From NCBI GenBank assembly GCA_030141605.1, contig JAQGDQ010001854.1, forward strand, positions 1 to 23,292: a stretch of DNA of 23,292 nt, given 5' to 3'. This DNA comes from Tubiluchus corallicola (taxonomy: Eukaryota > Priapulida > Priapulimorpha > Priapulimorphida > Tubiluchidae). The notes beneath the pieces were generated by a model. The model did no database searches. It had not been told where the DNA came from and worked only from the letters and a program-made list of their open reading frames with translations. Each line of letters begins with the position of its first letter. The stretch's first letter is position 1. Below are positions 9,664 to 18,949 of the stretch, in pieces. Both the position numbers and the translations under genes were made by a program.

Positions 9664-10656
9664 TCAAAGTCTGTTATTATTAGGGCAAACAGAACACTTT
9701 GTCGTCTACTGTATCTTAAAAGTGTTTAGACATAGGTATGCATATAAAACCCTATTAGTTGCTAGACTGAATAAAAATCTAGTTTTAGTTATGATAGACT
9801 GTCGTCCCCTCCCCTTGTAGGAAAGCTGCTGTGATTAGTATGATGTAGCCCTGGTAGCTACAATTTAGCATTTACTGTAGGCAATATGATTAACTATAAT
9901 AGATCGTTTAATTTAATAGATAAACTGACAGCATTTCACGCTTCCAGCACTGCAAGTTGGCACTTCCAGTTGTACTGTAAACAACATGGTGGCGCCATCT
10001 GCTGCTGGCAAAACTAATTGTTTGTGGAATATTTTACGCTGTCGATGCGATTAATGAGACATCTAGTTGATCTTACTAAAAATGCATAAAACGTTGTTGC
10101 CGTGTAAAACTCTCGTCGATTAGCTAATGTATTTACAATTAATTCGCTTTAAGGATAAATGTTCCTTCTAGAAGTTTAGCTCTCTAATTGTATAGAATTT
10201 TATTAAAATTAGAAACTGCACAATTATCCTGCGACAAACTCAGAGACTTCAAAGCTAAACACCATTACACAAATATCTTTGGTCAACAATACACAAATTC
10301 TAATTTACACAATTCTTTATCAAGTTGTAAGAAATGCTGCAATTATCTATATTTTGTACATATTTACCTTGTCAAATGTATATTTTATTAACTATTGGGC
10401 AGATAAATTATATTATTAATGGGAACAATATAATTATGATTGTGGATATGCATATCTAAGTGTATTATATGTACATAAATATATAATATATGTGATCAAA
10501 AAATCTTATATACTTGTACTTGTTTTCATTTTATTAACATCTTTGTATAAATAGTTTACCTTCAGCTTATTAATACTGAATTGGTAATAAATATTTAAAA
10601 TTGCACTAATACAAAAAGCTTAATATACGTACAGCATATTAGAAATTTCCCGAAGT
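9664..10656. other. No gene seen; short palindrome and AT-rich stretch
   Basis: This is about 1 kb of AT-rich sequence. At about 9985-10010 it contains ATGGTGGCGCCATC, with a perfect TGGCGCCA palindrome. An AATAAA lies at 10586-10591 in a T-rich setting that could be another element or transcript end. The open frame at 10188-10391 starts at TTG and has no recognisable features. Confidence 0.4.
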
Positions 10657-10664
10657 ATTTTGAC

Positions 10665-11165
10665 CAGGGGTGTGCAAATTATCTAACTAGCCGGGCCACA
10701 TGAAACTTTCCCGCAATTCCTGCGGGCCACAGGCAGTTTGATCAAGGAGCCAAGTACAGAAAGGCCTAATAATGATTTTTTTGTATGCGACCTGCGTACA
10801 TAATTGCTACTGCACTACTATACTTAAGAAACTATTTTAGAAGTCATTAAAATTTATATTACAAACCATATATTTCTACTTTCAGGACAGATAGTGGTAA
10901 TTTCATTACAATGCATATTAGTAATGTGTATCACACAGTCTGTGTAGTACAGCGACATTAAGCTACAACCGTCCTGTAAGGGTTAATGGCATCCGATCTA
11001 GTAGAAAAAACTACCTGCACTATCTTTGGTATCGTGGCACGGACTTCAGCTGGATACACTCAATTAATCGCCCGGGCCGCACTTTCATTAGTTTGACAAA
11101 TCTCTTCGCGGAAATTCTCTCGGCGGGCTGCAAGTGGCCCACGGGCCGCAATTTAAACACCCCTG
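10665..11165 (+). mobile_element. 501-bp hAT-type MITE, copy 1
   Basis: It starts CAGGGGTGTGCAAATT and ends AATTTAAACACCCCTG, near-perfect inverted termini. It is flanked by a perfect 8-bp duplication, ATTTTGAC (10657-10664 and 11166-11173). Subterminal GC-rich boxes such as GGGCCAC and GTGGCCCACGGGCCGC recur in inverted form. There is no transposase. It aligns along its whole length with the reverse complement of 14182-14682, and both are 501 bp. Orientation is arbitrary: this copy is called plus. Confidence 0.96.
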
Positions 11166-11340
11166 ATTTTGACTATGAAACTACAAACAGCATATTGCTG
11201 GTATGACCGGCATGAATTTCGAGTGACTTTGTAGTTTTTAAATAGAAATTACTACCGTAAAGGACGAGTAAACACACTTCATAAAATAAAGCTTAAAAAA
11301 TTGTCTTGAAATTTTGCATCACTTACAAGCTATGTTATTA

Positions 11341-12103
11341 CAGTCGACCCTCGTTAAACCGGACCCCGTTAGCCCGGATATCGGATAAGACGGACGTCAT
11401 CCGTGGTAAAGGAAACTGGCCGATTTCCGTCCGAGCCGGAGCACTAAACACAACACGGTCTACCAACGGTACAATAATTTCTTTATCCTCACAGGTTAAC
11501 TATTTTAAAGTAATATACAGTATAATATATAGTGCAATGTATATAGACCATATATAGGCATATCTTTTCTAATTATACAGAATAAATCAGTTTGATTAAT
11601 TACACTGCTGTCCCTGTCGGAATCCATTGTGTTGCTGGCTATGTCAATTTTTACATTTCTATAGTTCATGTTACTTCATACAGATACCATCACATCTTTC
11701 TCCTCTTTCTATTCTCTATTAACCTTTCCTTCTACTCCTTTACTGCTCTTTTCTATTACACTCAGTCCACATTCATTACTTCATACATATACCATCACAT
11801 CTTTCTCTTTCTTTCTATTCTCTATTAACCTTTCCTTCTACTCCTTTACTGCTCTTTTCTACTTCACTCAATCCCCATTCATTTGGGGTGCTCTAAACAA
11901 GTAATTACTTCTTGAGTACCCCACGGGTCATTTGCGGCTTGGCATCTTGTGCACATAATAATAAATATATCATTAAATACTTTTATGTACAATGCTGTAA
12001 CGATCATTGCGGATATATTTAATAAATATATAAATAAATAATAATAAATATCGGATAAATCGGACAATCAGCTAAACCGGACCGGTTTAACGAGGGTTCA
12101 CTG
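11341..12103. mobile_element. 763-bp pogo/Tigger-like non-autonomous element
   Basis: The left end CAGTCGACCCTCGTTAAACC and the right end in reverse complement, CAGTGAACCCTCGTTAAACC, are near-identical, and a TA flanks each side (11339-11340 and 12104-12105). Termini of CAGT..ACCC type with TA targets fit the pogo/Tigger branch of Tc1/mariner. Near each end lies a direct ATATCGGATAA box. The middle carries a 105-bp tandem duplication (starts at 11671 and 11776) rich in CT, which produces spurious small frames. No DDE transposase is visible. Confidence 0.88.
11671..11880 (+). repeat. 105-bp tandem duplication inside the pogo-like element
   Basis: Two pyrimidine-rich copies begin with TTACTTCATACA at 11671 and 11776 and differ by scattered substitutions and short CT length changes. 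Confidence 0.9.
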
Positions 12104-12478
12104 TACACATAAAGCTTGTGTTAACAGTAACACAGTATGAAAACTTGTAAATAAAAACTCTGGCAATGACCCTTAGACACATGTATTTTAACAGTAAATA
12201 ATTTGGAAAAAGTTCAGATAACATTGAGTAAAGTTTGAAAAAATAATCAGAGCATTCATAGCACACGCTTCACTAACTAAGTAAATAGTTTAAATTACTT
12301 TATCTTGTCGGCGAGATCAATAATGTGTTTTCTGGTGAATCGGTGGCGCACACTGGGATTACAATAATGTGTTTTCTGGTGAATCAGTGGCGCACTCTCT
12401 GATCATGCTGCAGTGATATTTTACTCAGTGGTGTGAACATTTCAAATTAGAAAGATTTTTTTTAAGTTACACAAGTAA

Positions 12479-12892
12479 GGGCCATTTCACATTGAGGACG
12501 AAAGGAAAATGATGCACGAAATAGCCGTGGCTGTTGCATGAATAGAACACGAAATTGTCGGTCTGTTAAAACAGAGATTTAATCTTAGAATTCTATTCCG
12601 AAATATGTTAAATGTTGTTCGTCAAACAAGAAAAGGGTTAAATTTTAATCTGAATTCTGCGAGGATTCCTCACAAAAATGGAACATGCAGTATTTCTACC
12701 ATGCAGCAATTTTCCTCATGAAGAGAACGCATAGCTTCTAGCTGGAGGCAGAATTCCGCACGAAGAATTCAATTTCACGAGGCGTCACTGGAAAATGCGC
12801 CATAGAAAACAATGTTTTCCATTTTCATGAGGAATGCCGCAAGAAATTTCTCCTCCGGAATTATCCCACATGTCCTCACTGTGAAATGAGCC
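12479..12892. mobile_element. 414-bp PIF/Harbinger-like MITE
   Basis: The left end GGGCCATTTCACATTGAGG and the right end in reverse complement, GGCTCATTTCACAGTGAGG, match over about 18 of 21 positions with the adjoining AC. Each side is flanked by TAA (12476-12478 and 12893-12895), which fits the TWA target of PIF/Harbinger. Several internal inverted segments (CCTCATGAAG, TCATGAGG) could fold. It contains no transposase. Confidence 0.8.
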
Positions 12893-13194
12893 TAAGCATA
12901 ATGCAGAGTAATATAACTTTGTATGGAAAGTGGTTTGTATGGGATATACTTTAAAATTGCCAAAATACAAGTACATTTTTTCAAAATTAGGTCAAAAGGG
13001 GCAAAAGATTCTTTCACTGCTTTCACACACAAATATTATTCAAATTGCTACTAACTCTTGCAACTGGGGAATGTTGAAGAAATAAAGTTTAATGAACTGA
13101 ATCGAATTAGGTGGTTCAAAAATTCACCTAACTACAACCTATTTCTAGCACTTGTGTGCATTCTTAGAGCACAAGAAAACCCTCCACTTACACA

Positions 13195-13650
13195 AAGCTT
13201 AAAAAATCCGTCTTGAAATTTATACCACTTACATACAGCCTTATTGCATGCAGGACTTGCATCTGCAGTAACACTGTATAAAACGTGTGAATTTAAATTT
13301 CGCGACGACCATTAGATGCAGCCATTTTGACGATAAGTCATTTGAAACCAGTTTAGATAACACTGAGTAAAGTTTGAAAATATAATCAGAGCATTCGTAG
13401 CGCACATATCGCTAACTAAGTAAAATTACAAGTTACTGTATCTTGTTAAGAAGATTAAAAATACATTTTTTGGTTAGTGAGTGGTGCGCCCTAGAGGTGA
13501 ATCAATGACATTTTACCAATTGGTGATAACATTTTAAATAATTAATAATTTTATTTTCTAGTTACACAAGTCTAATTACATCAGCAGCTAAGCGAAATGC
13601 TAAGCAATATAACTTTGTATGAAAAATTCTTTGGTACATAGTTTAACATT
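13195..13650 (+). repeat. Unclassified dispersed repeat, copy C
   Basis: This is the uninterrupted relative of copies A and B, beginning GCTTAAAAAATCCGTCTTG and ending near ATAACTTTGTATGAAAAATTC. It keeps the GCAGCCATTTT box (13318-13328) but has ATAAGT where copy A has GTAAGT. The stretch 13651-14173 shows no gene; the hydrophobic minus-strand frame there is rejected below. Confidence 0.75.
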
Positions 13651-14181
13651 TCTTTTTATTTTCTGGATTTGCGTCGTGCGTATATGATGCCATGTAATGG
13701 AGCGGTCGGTACCGTGGAAGATTTAAAATGAAAACAAACAAAAAATCCTTTCAACGCGAGTACGATGCATGCATAAAATTGCTATAAAGTAATGTAACTT
13801 TTTAAGCAGATTATTTTAAACCTACTTCAGGTATCCCTTTTCTTGTCCTTTAAGAGACTATGCATATGCAAACTTGCAACAAGTGAACATCAAAATCAGA
13901 TGAATTGAAGCTAAACAACAAAGACAAAGATAAAAAGTGAGAGTGATTACTGTTAAAACAATGGGAAATATAACAAACAAATACAGCATAAAAATAATCA
14001 CAAGACTAAACTGGATATGCAAATTACTTATAAACTTATGATTCAATAGAAAAACAAGCCAAACAACCACATGGGATTCTCTGCTGTTCTGGGTAAAGAT
14101 CATACATTTTCATCTTATGTCGCATAATGCACGTGTGCCATACAGCAAAAAATTCATAGCACTAGATTTCAACATTTAAAC

Positions 14182-14682
14182 CAGGGGTGTGCAAATTGCG
14201 GCCCGCGGGCCACTTGCAGCTCACCGAGGGAATTTGTGCAGCCCGCAAAGAGATTTGTCAACCTAATGAAAGTGCGGCCCGGGCGATTCATTGAGTGTAT
14301 CCAGCTGAAGTCCATGCCACGATCCCAAAGATAGTGCGGGTAGTTTTTTCTACTAGATCGGATGCCATTAACCCTTTACAAGACGGTTGTAGCTTAATGT
14401 CACTGTACTACACAGACTGTGTGATACACATTACTAACATGCATTGTAATGAAATTACCACTATCTGTCCTGAAAGTAGAAATATATGGTTTGTAATATA
14501 AATTTTAGTAACTTCTAAAATAGTTTGTTGAGTGTAGTAGTAATGATGTACGCAGGTCAGATGCAAAAAAATTGTTATTAGGCCTTTCTGTACTTGGCTC
14601 CTTGATCAAACTGCTTGTGGCCCGCAGGAATTACGGGAAAGTTTAATGTGACCCGGCTAGTCTGATAATTTGCACATCCCTG
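14182..14682 (-). mobile_element. 501-bp hAT-type MITE, copy 2, inverted
   Basis: It begins CAGGGGTGTGCAAATTGCGG and ends AATTTGCACATCCCTG, with 8-bp flanks ATTTAAAC (14174-14181) and ATTTAGAC (14683-14690), which match at 7 of 8. It is a full-length, diverged reverse-complement relative of 10665-11165. It ends 18 bp from the Smac stop codon, or 10 bp from the edge of the duplicated target, so it must form most of that gene's proximal 3' untranslated region. Confidence 0.95.
14642..14647 (-). promoter_or_regulatory. Candidate poly(A) signal ATTAAA inside the MITE
   Basis: On the minus strand, CACATTAAACTTTCC lies about 54 bp after the Smac stop codon. The matching position in MITE copy 1 reads CACATGAAACTTTCC, so one base separates the hexamer from a non-signal. 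I found no AATAAA on this strand before about 13650. Use as a cleavage signal is inferred. Confidence 0.45.
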
Positions 14683-14700
14683 ATTTAGACAAATGCAAAG

Positions 14701-15429
14701 CTAACTAGACTCAACAGCTTTGCCTGTTGACTTTTCCATTTCGTCGGCTTTCTTGCCGATAAGTTCTATGCTCCGCGCATGGGCTCTAGTGAGTTGATCT
14801 TCGATTTCTGTGGCTGTTTTGCGTGCTTGATTAACCATTACATTTGCTGACTGCAACCGTTCCATAGCCATTATACTAGATGCTTCTGCACCGGTCTTAA
14901 AAGCAACATCAGCAGCAACGGATATAAGATTAGAAGCCGATGAAAATAACATTTCAAATTCAGAAATGGTCTTTTTAGTGTCGGCAAGTTTAGTCCTACA
15001 TTCTATCACTTCTTGCCATATTTCATCTTCTAGTTCTAGTTTTCCTAAAACAGCCAGGTGCTGTTCTATTTTAGTTATCAAGTCGTTTGCTATAGATTCT
15101 AGTTCGTTAAGAGCTTCCAGAAGAGCAACGGTGACGTAAGACAGCAAGTTTGACGACGATTCCACACTGACAGTTGAAGCATTTTTCATTAATGCTGAAT
15201 GCGTTAATGACTGTGGTTCCAAAGCATCAGACGTAAACAAAATCGGCTGCGCTGCTATAATCATGCCTGGTAACAAACAAACACGAGAAGCCGCATTCAT
15301 CAAATTTCGCAAGATTCTTCCATACCAAATCCAACGCACATACAGACGACTAGCAGCTGGGAATCGTATATTCCTCGCAAATGCCAAGTAGCGGTAAATG
15401 CCGCTACGTATCCGTACCATTCGCAACAT
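14701..15429 (-). CDS. Smac/DIABLO-like mitochondrial IAP antagonist
   Basis: A 242-residue protein (human DIABLO has 239). Family members are imported into mitochondria and trimmed. When released in apoptosis, their new N-terminus binds BIR domains of IAP proteins and frees caspases. Residues 1-58 are rich in Arg and aromatic residues and lack Asp/Glu, a good presequence. It leads to GMIIAAQPI, which lines up with the human segment ahead of AVPI, so the predicted mature end is A60-Q-P-I. The rest is helical like the Smac three-helix bundle, with EPQSLTHSALM, LLEALNEL, LGKLELEDEIWQEVIECR, and AADVAFKTGAEASSI as the best family matches. There are no introns in the frame. The frame stays open a little upstream of the ATG, and TATTATTAG just before it could be a splice acceptor, but the presequence length supports this start. 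Stop is TAG at 14701-14703. Confidence 0.88.
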   Translation of the reverse strand: MLRMVRIRSGIYRYLAFARNIRFPAASRLYVRWIWYGRILRNLMNAASRVCLLPGMIIAAQPILFTSDALEPQSLTHSALMKNASTVSVESSSNLLSYVTVALLEALNELESIANDLITKIEQHLAVLGKLELEDEIWQEVIECRTKLADTKKTISEFEMLFSSASNLISVAADVAFKTGAEASSIMAMERLQSANVMVNQARKTATEIEDQLTRAHARSIELIGKKADEMEKSTGKAVESS

Positions 15430-16180
15430 TCCTAATAATATAAAACTGCAGCTGTTAACATGTCAAACTTATTTTAAAAGGACTCAACAGAGTTTGGGCA
15501 CCTTAATAACTGACGAAGTAGGTATGAATTCTGACTGTTTCCAATGTTCATTATTAGTTTCATAAGTCTATTACAATTAATTTATTAACTCTGAATGGTT
15601 GACAAACAAATTAGGACATTATGGAGCTGCCAAAAATCACAAAATTCCAACAAATTCATGCTGTTAAAAATGGTGTCTAGAATAAATGTTAACACACTGC
15701 CTTTGATTTACAAATCTAGTTAATGTCTAGTGAAAATATCAATTATATACCAGTTTGTGTGCGTACCAATTTATACAAGCACTGCACTTAATTGGTCATT
15801 CGCACAAGTGTAGAAAAGACTCAGAAAAATACCTCAATCTCTATTCATCGATGTTGAGGGTGACAGTTGCTTGAGCAATATTGGTTTAAAACAATAAGAG
15901 TTATAGCCTATAACTGTGTACTGTGTAATAAGTTGTCAAATTTCAATCTTCATTTTCAAATTCACAGTAGAAAGATGACTTTTTTTGCACCTAAAACTCA
16001 TGCAAGCTGTAAATCTCAGCTTAAATAAAAAATGGAACAAAAATTCAATCGCATAATTCGCTTTAAATCACGGCGTCTGTCGTCGTCCATTGAATCATCT
16101 GTCTAGGGTCATGATTCTGATCACCTCTTTATGCTAGGACTCCGTACTCTGTGCAATCGACCAAGTGCTTCGATCTGGCT
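15430..16180. other. Upstream flank of the Smac-like gene, no gene seen
   Basis: This is AT-rich sequence without a supported open frame. It should contain the promoter or a 5' non-coding exon of the minus-strand gene, but no TATA box or clear initiator can be assigned. A 24-codon minus-strand frame beginning MDDDRRRDLKR, ending near 16020, is too short to call. Confidence 0.4.
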
Positions 16181-16394
16181 CTAAGAATCAATGTTGGAAT
16201 CTTTCTGTGTCAAATCTAAATCTATTAGCATCTGTCCTCCTGCCGGTTCTACTGCTTGTTGAAAAAATATCTCCACTAAACGATCATGATCATCAGGCAG
16301 TCTAATTCTAACTCTTAAACTAATATCATGATCATCATCATACAAATTTAATTATGTCTATTTCGTCTATTGCAGTGTCTGGGCAGGCAGAACT
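16181..16394 (-). other. Coding-like stretch behind a splice-acceptor-like tract, unassigned
   Basis: On the minus strand, TTTCTTTTATTTTAG (3' splice site form) precedes this stretch. From 16351 to the TAG at 16183-16181 the frame is open for about 56 codons and includes DISLRVRIRLPDDHDRLVE and AVEPAGGQMLIDLDLTQKD, which look like real protein rather than AT noise. The frame entered directly from the acceptor (SSACPDTAIDEIDIIKFV) is a different one and stops at a run of TGA/GAT triplets, so a frameshift or another acceptor is needed to join them. It could be the last exon of an unrecognised gene or a decayed one. I do not know the family. Confidence 0.3.
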
Positions 16395-16799
16395 CTAAAA
16401 TAAAAGAAATCTGCCCTCAAGACAGATAACACATCAGTAAACCAGCAAAAACTAAACACTGCTATGCCTGTGGCCTCAAGACTATCAAGCCATGTGCCTA
16501 AGCAGTATGAGAAATCAATGTTCGGCAATCTTAGTTAGTGCAGTTTTGCTAAAACGGTGCGTTTACTTTTGGCAAGATTTCAATATCGCGTCATCATTTC
16601 ACAGTGCACTGGTTCATTCATTGGGATCCTTAGGTGATTGTTTCTGATTTTCCACGTGATAGGCTAATACCGCTTTACCCGTGTGTTTACTTGACCACGG
16701 TTCAATTACAGTCTACAAAAATGGGCAAGTGAAACTTTTTTGGGTAGTGAAAACTTAAGCCGGTAGGTGTTGCTTATTTGTATAGACGATATTACTAAA

Positions 16800-16856
16800 T
16801 ACTATACTACTTACTAGTACTACTACTAGTACTACTACTAGTAGTATTACTATTAG
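16800..16856. repeat. (TAC/AGT)n imperfect microsatellite
   Basis: Alternating TACTACTAG and AGTAGTATTACTA triplets form a short, self-complementary tract. Between 16395 and 16800 nothing else is recognisable. Confidence 0.85.
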
Positions 16857-17039
16857 ACATTATCGTAATTAGTTTTGTTAACAGTTACTATGTAAAACTG
16901 CTTCATTATGTTTTCAGTGTACCTATAAACAGAGGCCTGTTAAAGAACGTTTATTTTTGCAAGTCAAATTTAAATCATTATGTTAAAATTTAGGATACTT
17001 CTTAATTTTATTTTCATAAACTGTATCGGAATAAAATCT

Positions 17040-17180
17040 ATATTTGTAGCTATATATATTATATATATTGTAAAATTATATATATTAATATATAATTCGC
17101 ATATATTAATATAAATATATATTATAATATATAACGTAAAATTATTATATATATATATATATATAATTCTCTATATATAA
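17040..17180. repeat. AT-rich microsatellite
   Basis: Long TATATA runs are separated by TAAAATTAT and similar spacers; the sequence is strongly self-complementary. The flanking stretch 17180-18080 shows no gene that I can support. The small minus-strand frame at 17764-17955 begins with GTG and has no recognisable features. Confidence 0.9.
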
Positions 17181-18082
17181 ATCTCATGAAAGAACATTAT
17201 GTCAGCCAACTTAGTATTAATAATATGCACATTTTCAGTCTACAATTGCATAAAGAGATTACCTTGTTTTTAGGTGAATAAGGTCTTATATTAGTTATTG
17301 AGCGTACGTGTGAGCCAGAAGATGTTATAATATTTCTAAAAACCGTTGAATGAGACTATAGTCTATTATTAAGTCAATCTAATGTACGGGTATAAATGTT
17401 TTAGAGCGGCTGGAGCCTTGGTAGCTTTCACTTTGAAAATTGGTAAGATCTTACAATATATACGATGTGCTTTGCTCTAGGGCTTAAAAGGCAACTGAGG
17501 CCAAGCGAATCAAAATTGGGCATGTGCTACAGTAACCAGCTGGCAGTAAGGGTCAGTGAGATACTCCTGACCTTGGCTTGACATTGACATTGACTTAAAA
17601 AGGAAAAAAGTCTGTGTGCTTGGTGTCTACAGACTGACTTTAGGTCTTCTGAGTCAGTCTGCTGCACTACTTTTCCTGTACAGCTAGATATTAGTAGTAT
17701 GCATGTGCTGCCACCTATTTGAGATCAAGTTTGGAATTAGTATCTGTAGTGAAAAGGACAATATTAAGCATTAAGTTGGTGGATTGAATATCGTAGATGA
17801 GTAAATTTGTCTAATTTATTGTAATCTAATAAACTCAGAAGTGGATGTGCAGTACTGCCAGAGGAAAACAGCATAGCAAATAAACTGTGCAACTGATACA
17901 TCAAAGTGTAGCTAGTTATAGGCATAATACTAAATAGAGAGTTAGACTCAGTCACATGTGACCAATTGACTTGACATTTTGGGTTTGTGTTGATGGTTTA
18001 ATGGACAAAGAGGAAAATCCTAACAGCTCGAGAGATGGCTGGTACTTGTCTGAGAAAGCTGTGAAACAGACTGTATGTGTTG

Positions 18083-18943
18083 TCATAAGTCGTAAGTCAT
18101 TTATTTCACCATACACATTTACAGGTTACATATACAATATCTAGTGAAAGGGCCTACAATGGATATAATACAAATAAAAAATACTGCACAGGAAAAGCCT
18201 CAAACACTGTTCACTTATACACAAAGGTAAATGTGTTGTGGGCAATCAAAAAGCAGGGCTTGTTAGATTGTCCCACACAGTGATAGAAAAAAAAGTAATG
18301 GAGATAATCTGAAAATTTAAAGTGAATCGTGATAAAAAAAACGTTAGTACTTAAAAAGGAATGATGTAATGAATGAAACTCATATATGGGATGATATAAA
18401 AGATAGAAAGACTATTATTTGTTAATAGTATGTAAAATTAAAATAACTTGATTAAGCTAACACCACTGTTTTGCAACTACTGTGAGGATGGATACTGATA
18501 GAAATTTTGATTACTCACTGATACTTACTTAAAATTTGATTTTTTAGCATTTTTTTAAATCTAGTAATAGATCTGCTATTTTTTGCGGATTGACAAATCT
18601 CATTCCAGACTTTTGGTCCTTGATACATTATAAAATGTTTGGCTATGTTGGTTCTACAGAAAGGCACAATGTATTGATTAAATCTTGTATTTTGTCTCTT
18701 AGATGTCAATTTGACAGGAATTGCAAAAAACTTGGGAAATAGTCTATTATTGCATTTATACATGAATACTGCAATATTCAATTTGATTAAATCATCTAAT
18801 TGCATAATTCTACATTCACGGTAAAGAAGTAGAGGTACTTCACTACGTTTCATTAGGCCATACATTAACCTTAAAAATTTTCGTTGCAACGTTTTTAAGC
18901 ATTTCAGTTTAGATGGATATGTGGGGCCCCAAATAATGCTGCA
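18083..18943 (-). mobile_element. CR1/Jockey-type LINE 3' end (LINE-B)
   Basis: The frame from about 18941 down to 18515 encodes the C-terminal tail that follows the reverse transcriptase in CR1/Jockey-like LINEs: CSIIWGPTYPSKLKCLKTLQ, LMYGLMKRSEVPLL, LDDLIKLNIAVFMYKC, and GPKVWNEICQSAKNS. A 3' untranslated stretch ends in GAAATAAATGACTTACGACTTATGAC (AATAAA at 18100-18105 on the minus strand), a terminal short direct repeat usual for these elements. Everything upstream of CSIIWG is missing because sequence of LINE-A begins at exactly that point. This is a fragment without catalytic domains. Confidence 0.85.
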
Positions 18944-18949
18944 TTGTTG

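Larger units (their letters stand above)
11278..12950 (+). repeat. Unclassified dispersed repeat, copy B, split by two transposons
   Basis: The copy survives as 11278-11340, 12104-12478 and 12893-12950. It is interrupted by the pogo-like element (11341-12103) and the Harbinger-like element (12479-12892). Removing both restores the landmark order seen in copies A and C (GTCTTGAAATTT, AACAGTAACACAGTATGAAAAC, AGATAACATTGAGTAAAGTT, AATCAGAGCATTC, GGTGAATC, ATATAACTTTGTATGG). A 44-bp piece starting AATAATGTGTTTTCTGG is tandemly duplicated at 12319 and 12363 in this copy only. Confidence 0.75.

Noticed and set aside
11592-11904. Two overlapping plus-strand frames rich in Ser, Phe, Leu and Tyr
   Set aside because: They are produced by the CT-rich 105-bp tandem duplication in the pogo-like element.
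13858-14103. 81-residue hydrophobic minus-strand frame with an ATG
   Set aside because: It looks like a small membrane protein, but the hydrophobicity follows from an A-rich plus strand (TTT/ATT/CTT codons on the minus strand). There is no charged-loop pattern or recognised family.
14295-14501. 68-codon plus-strand frame
   Set aside because: It lies wholly inside the non-coding hAT MITE copy 2.
17400-17640. Possible tRNA-derived SINE
   Set aside because: The start of the stretch loosely recalls a tRNA 5' half, but I could not find a B box or matching ends.
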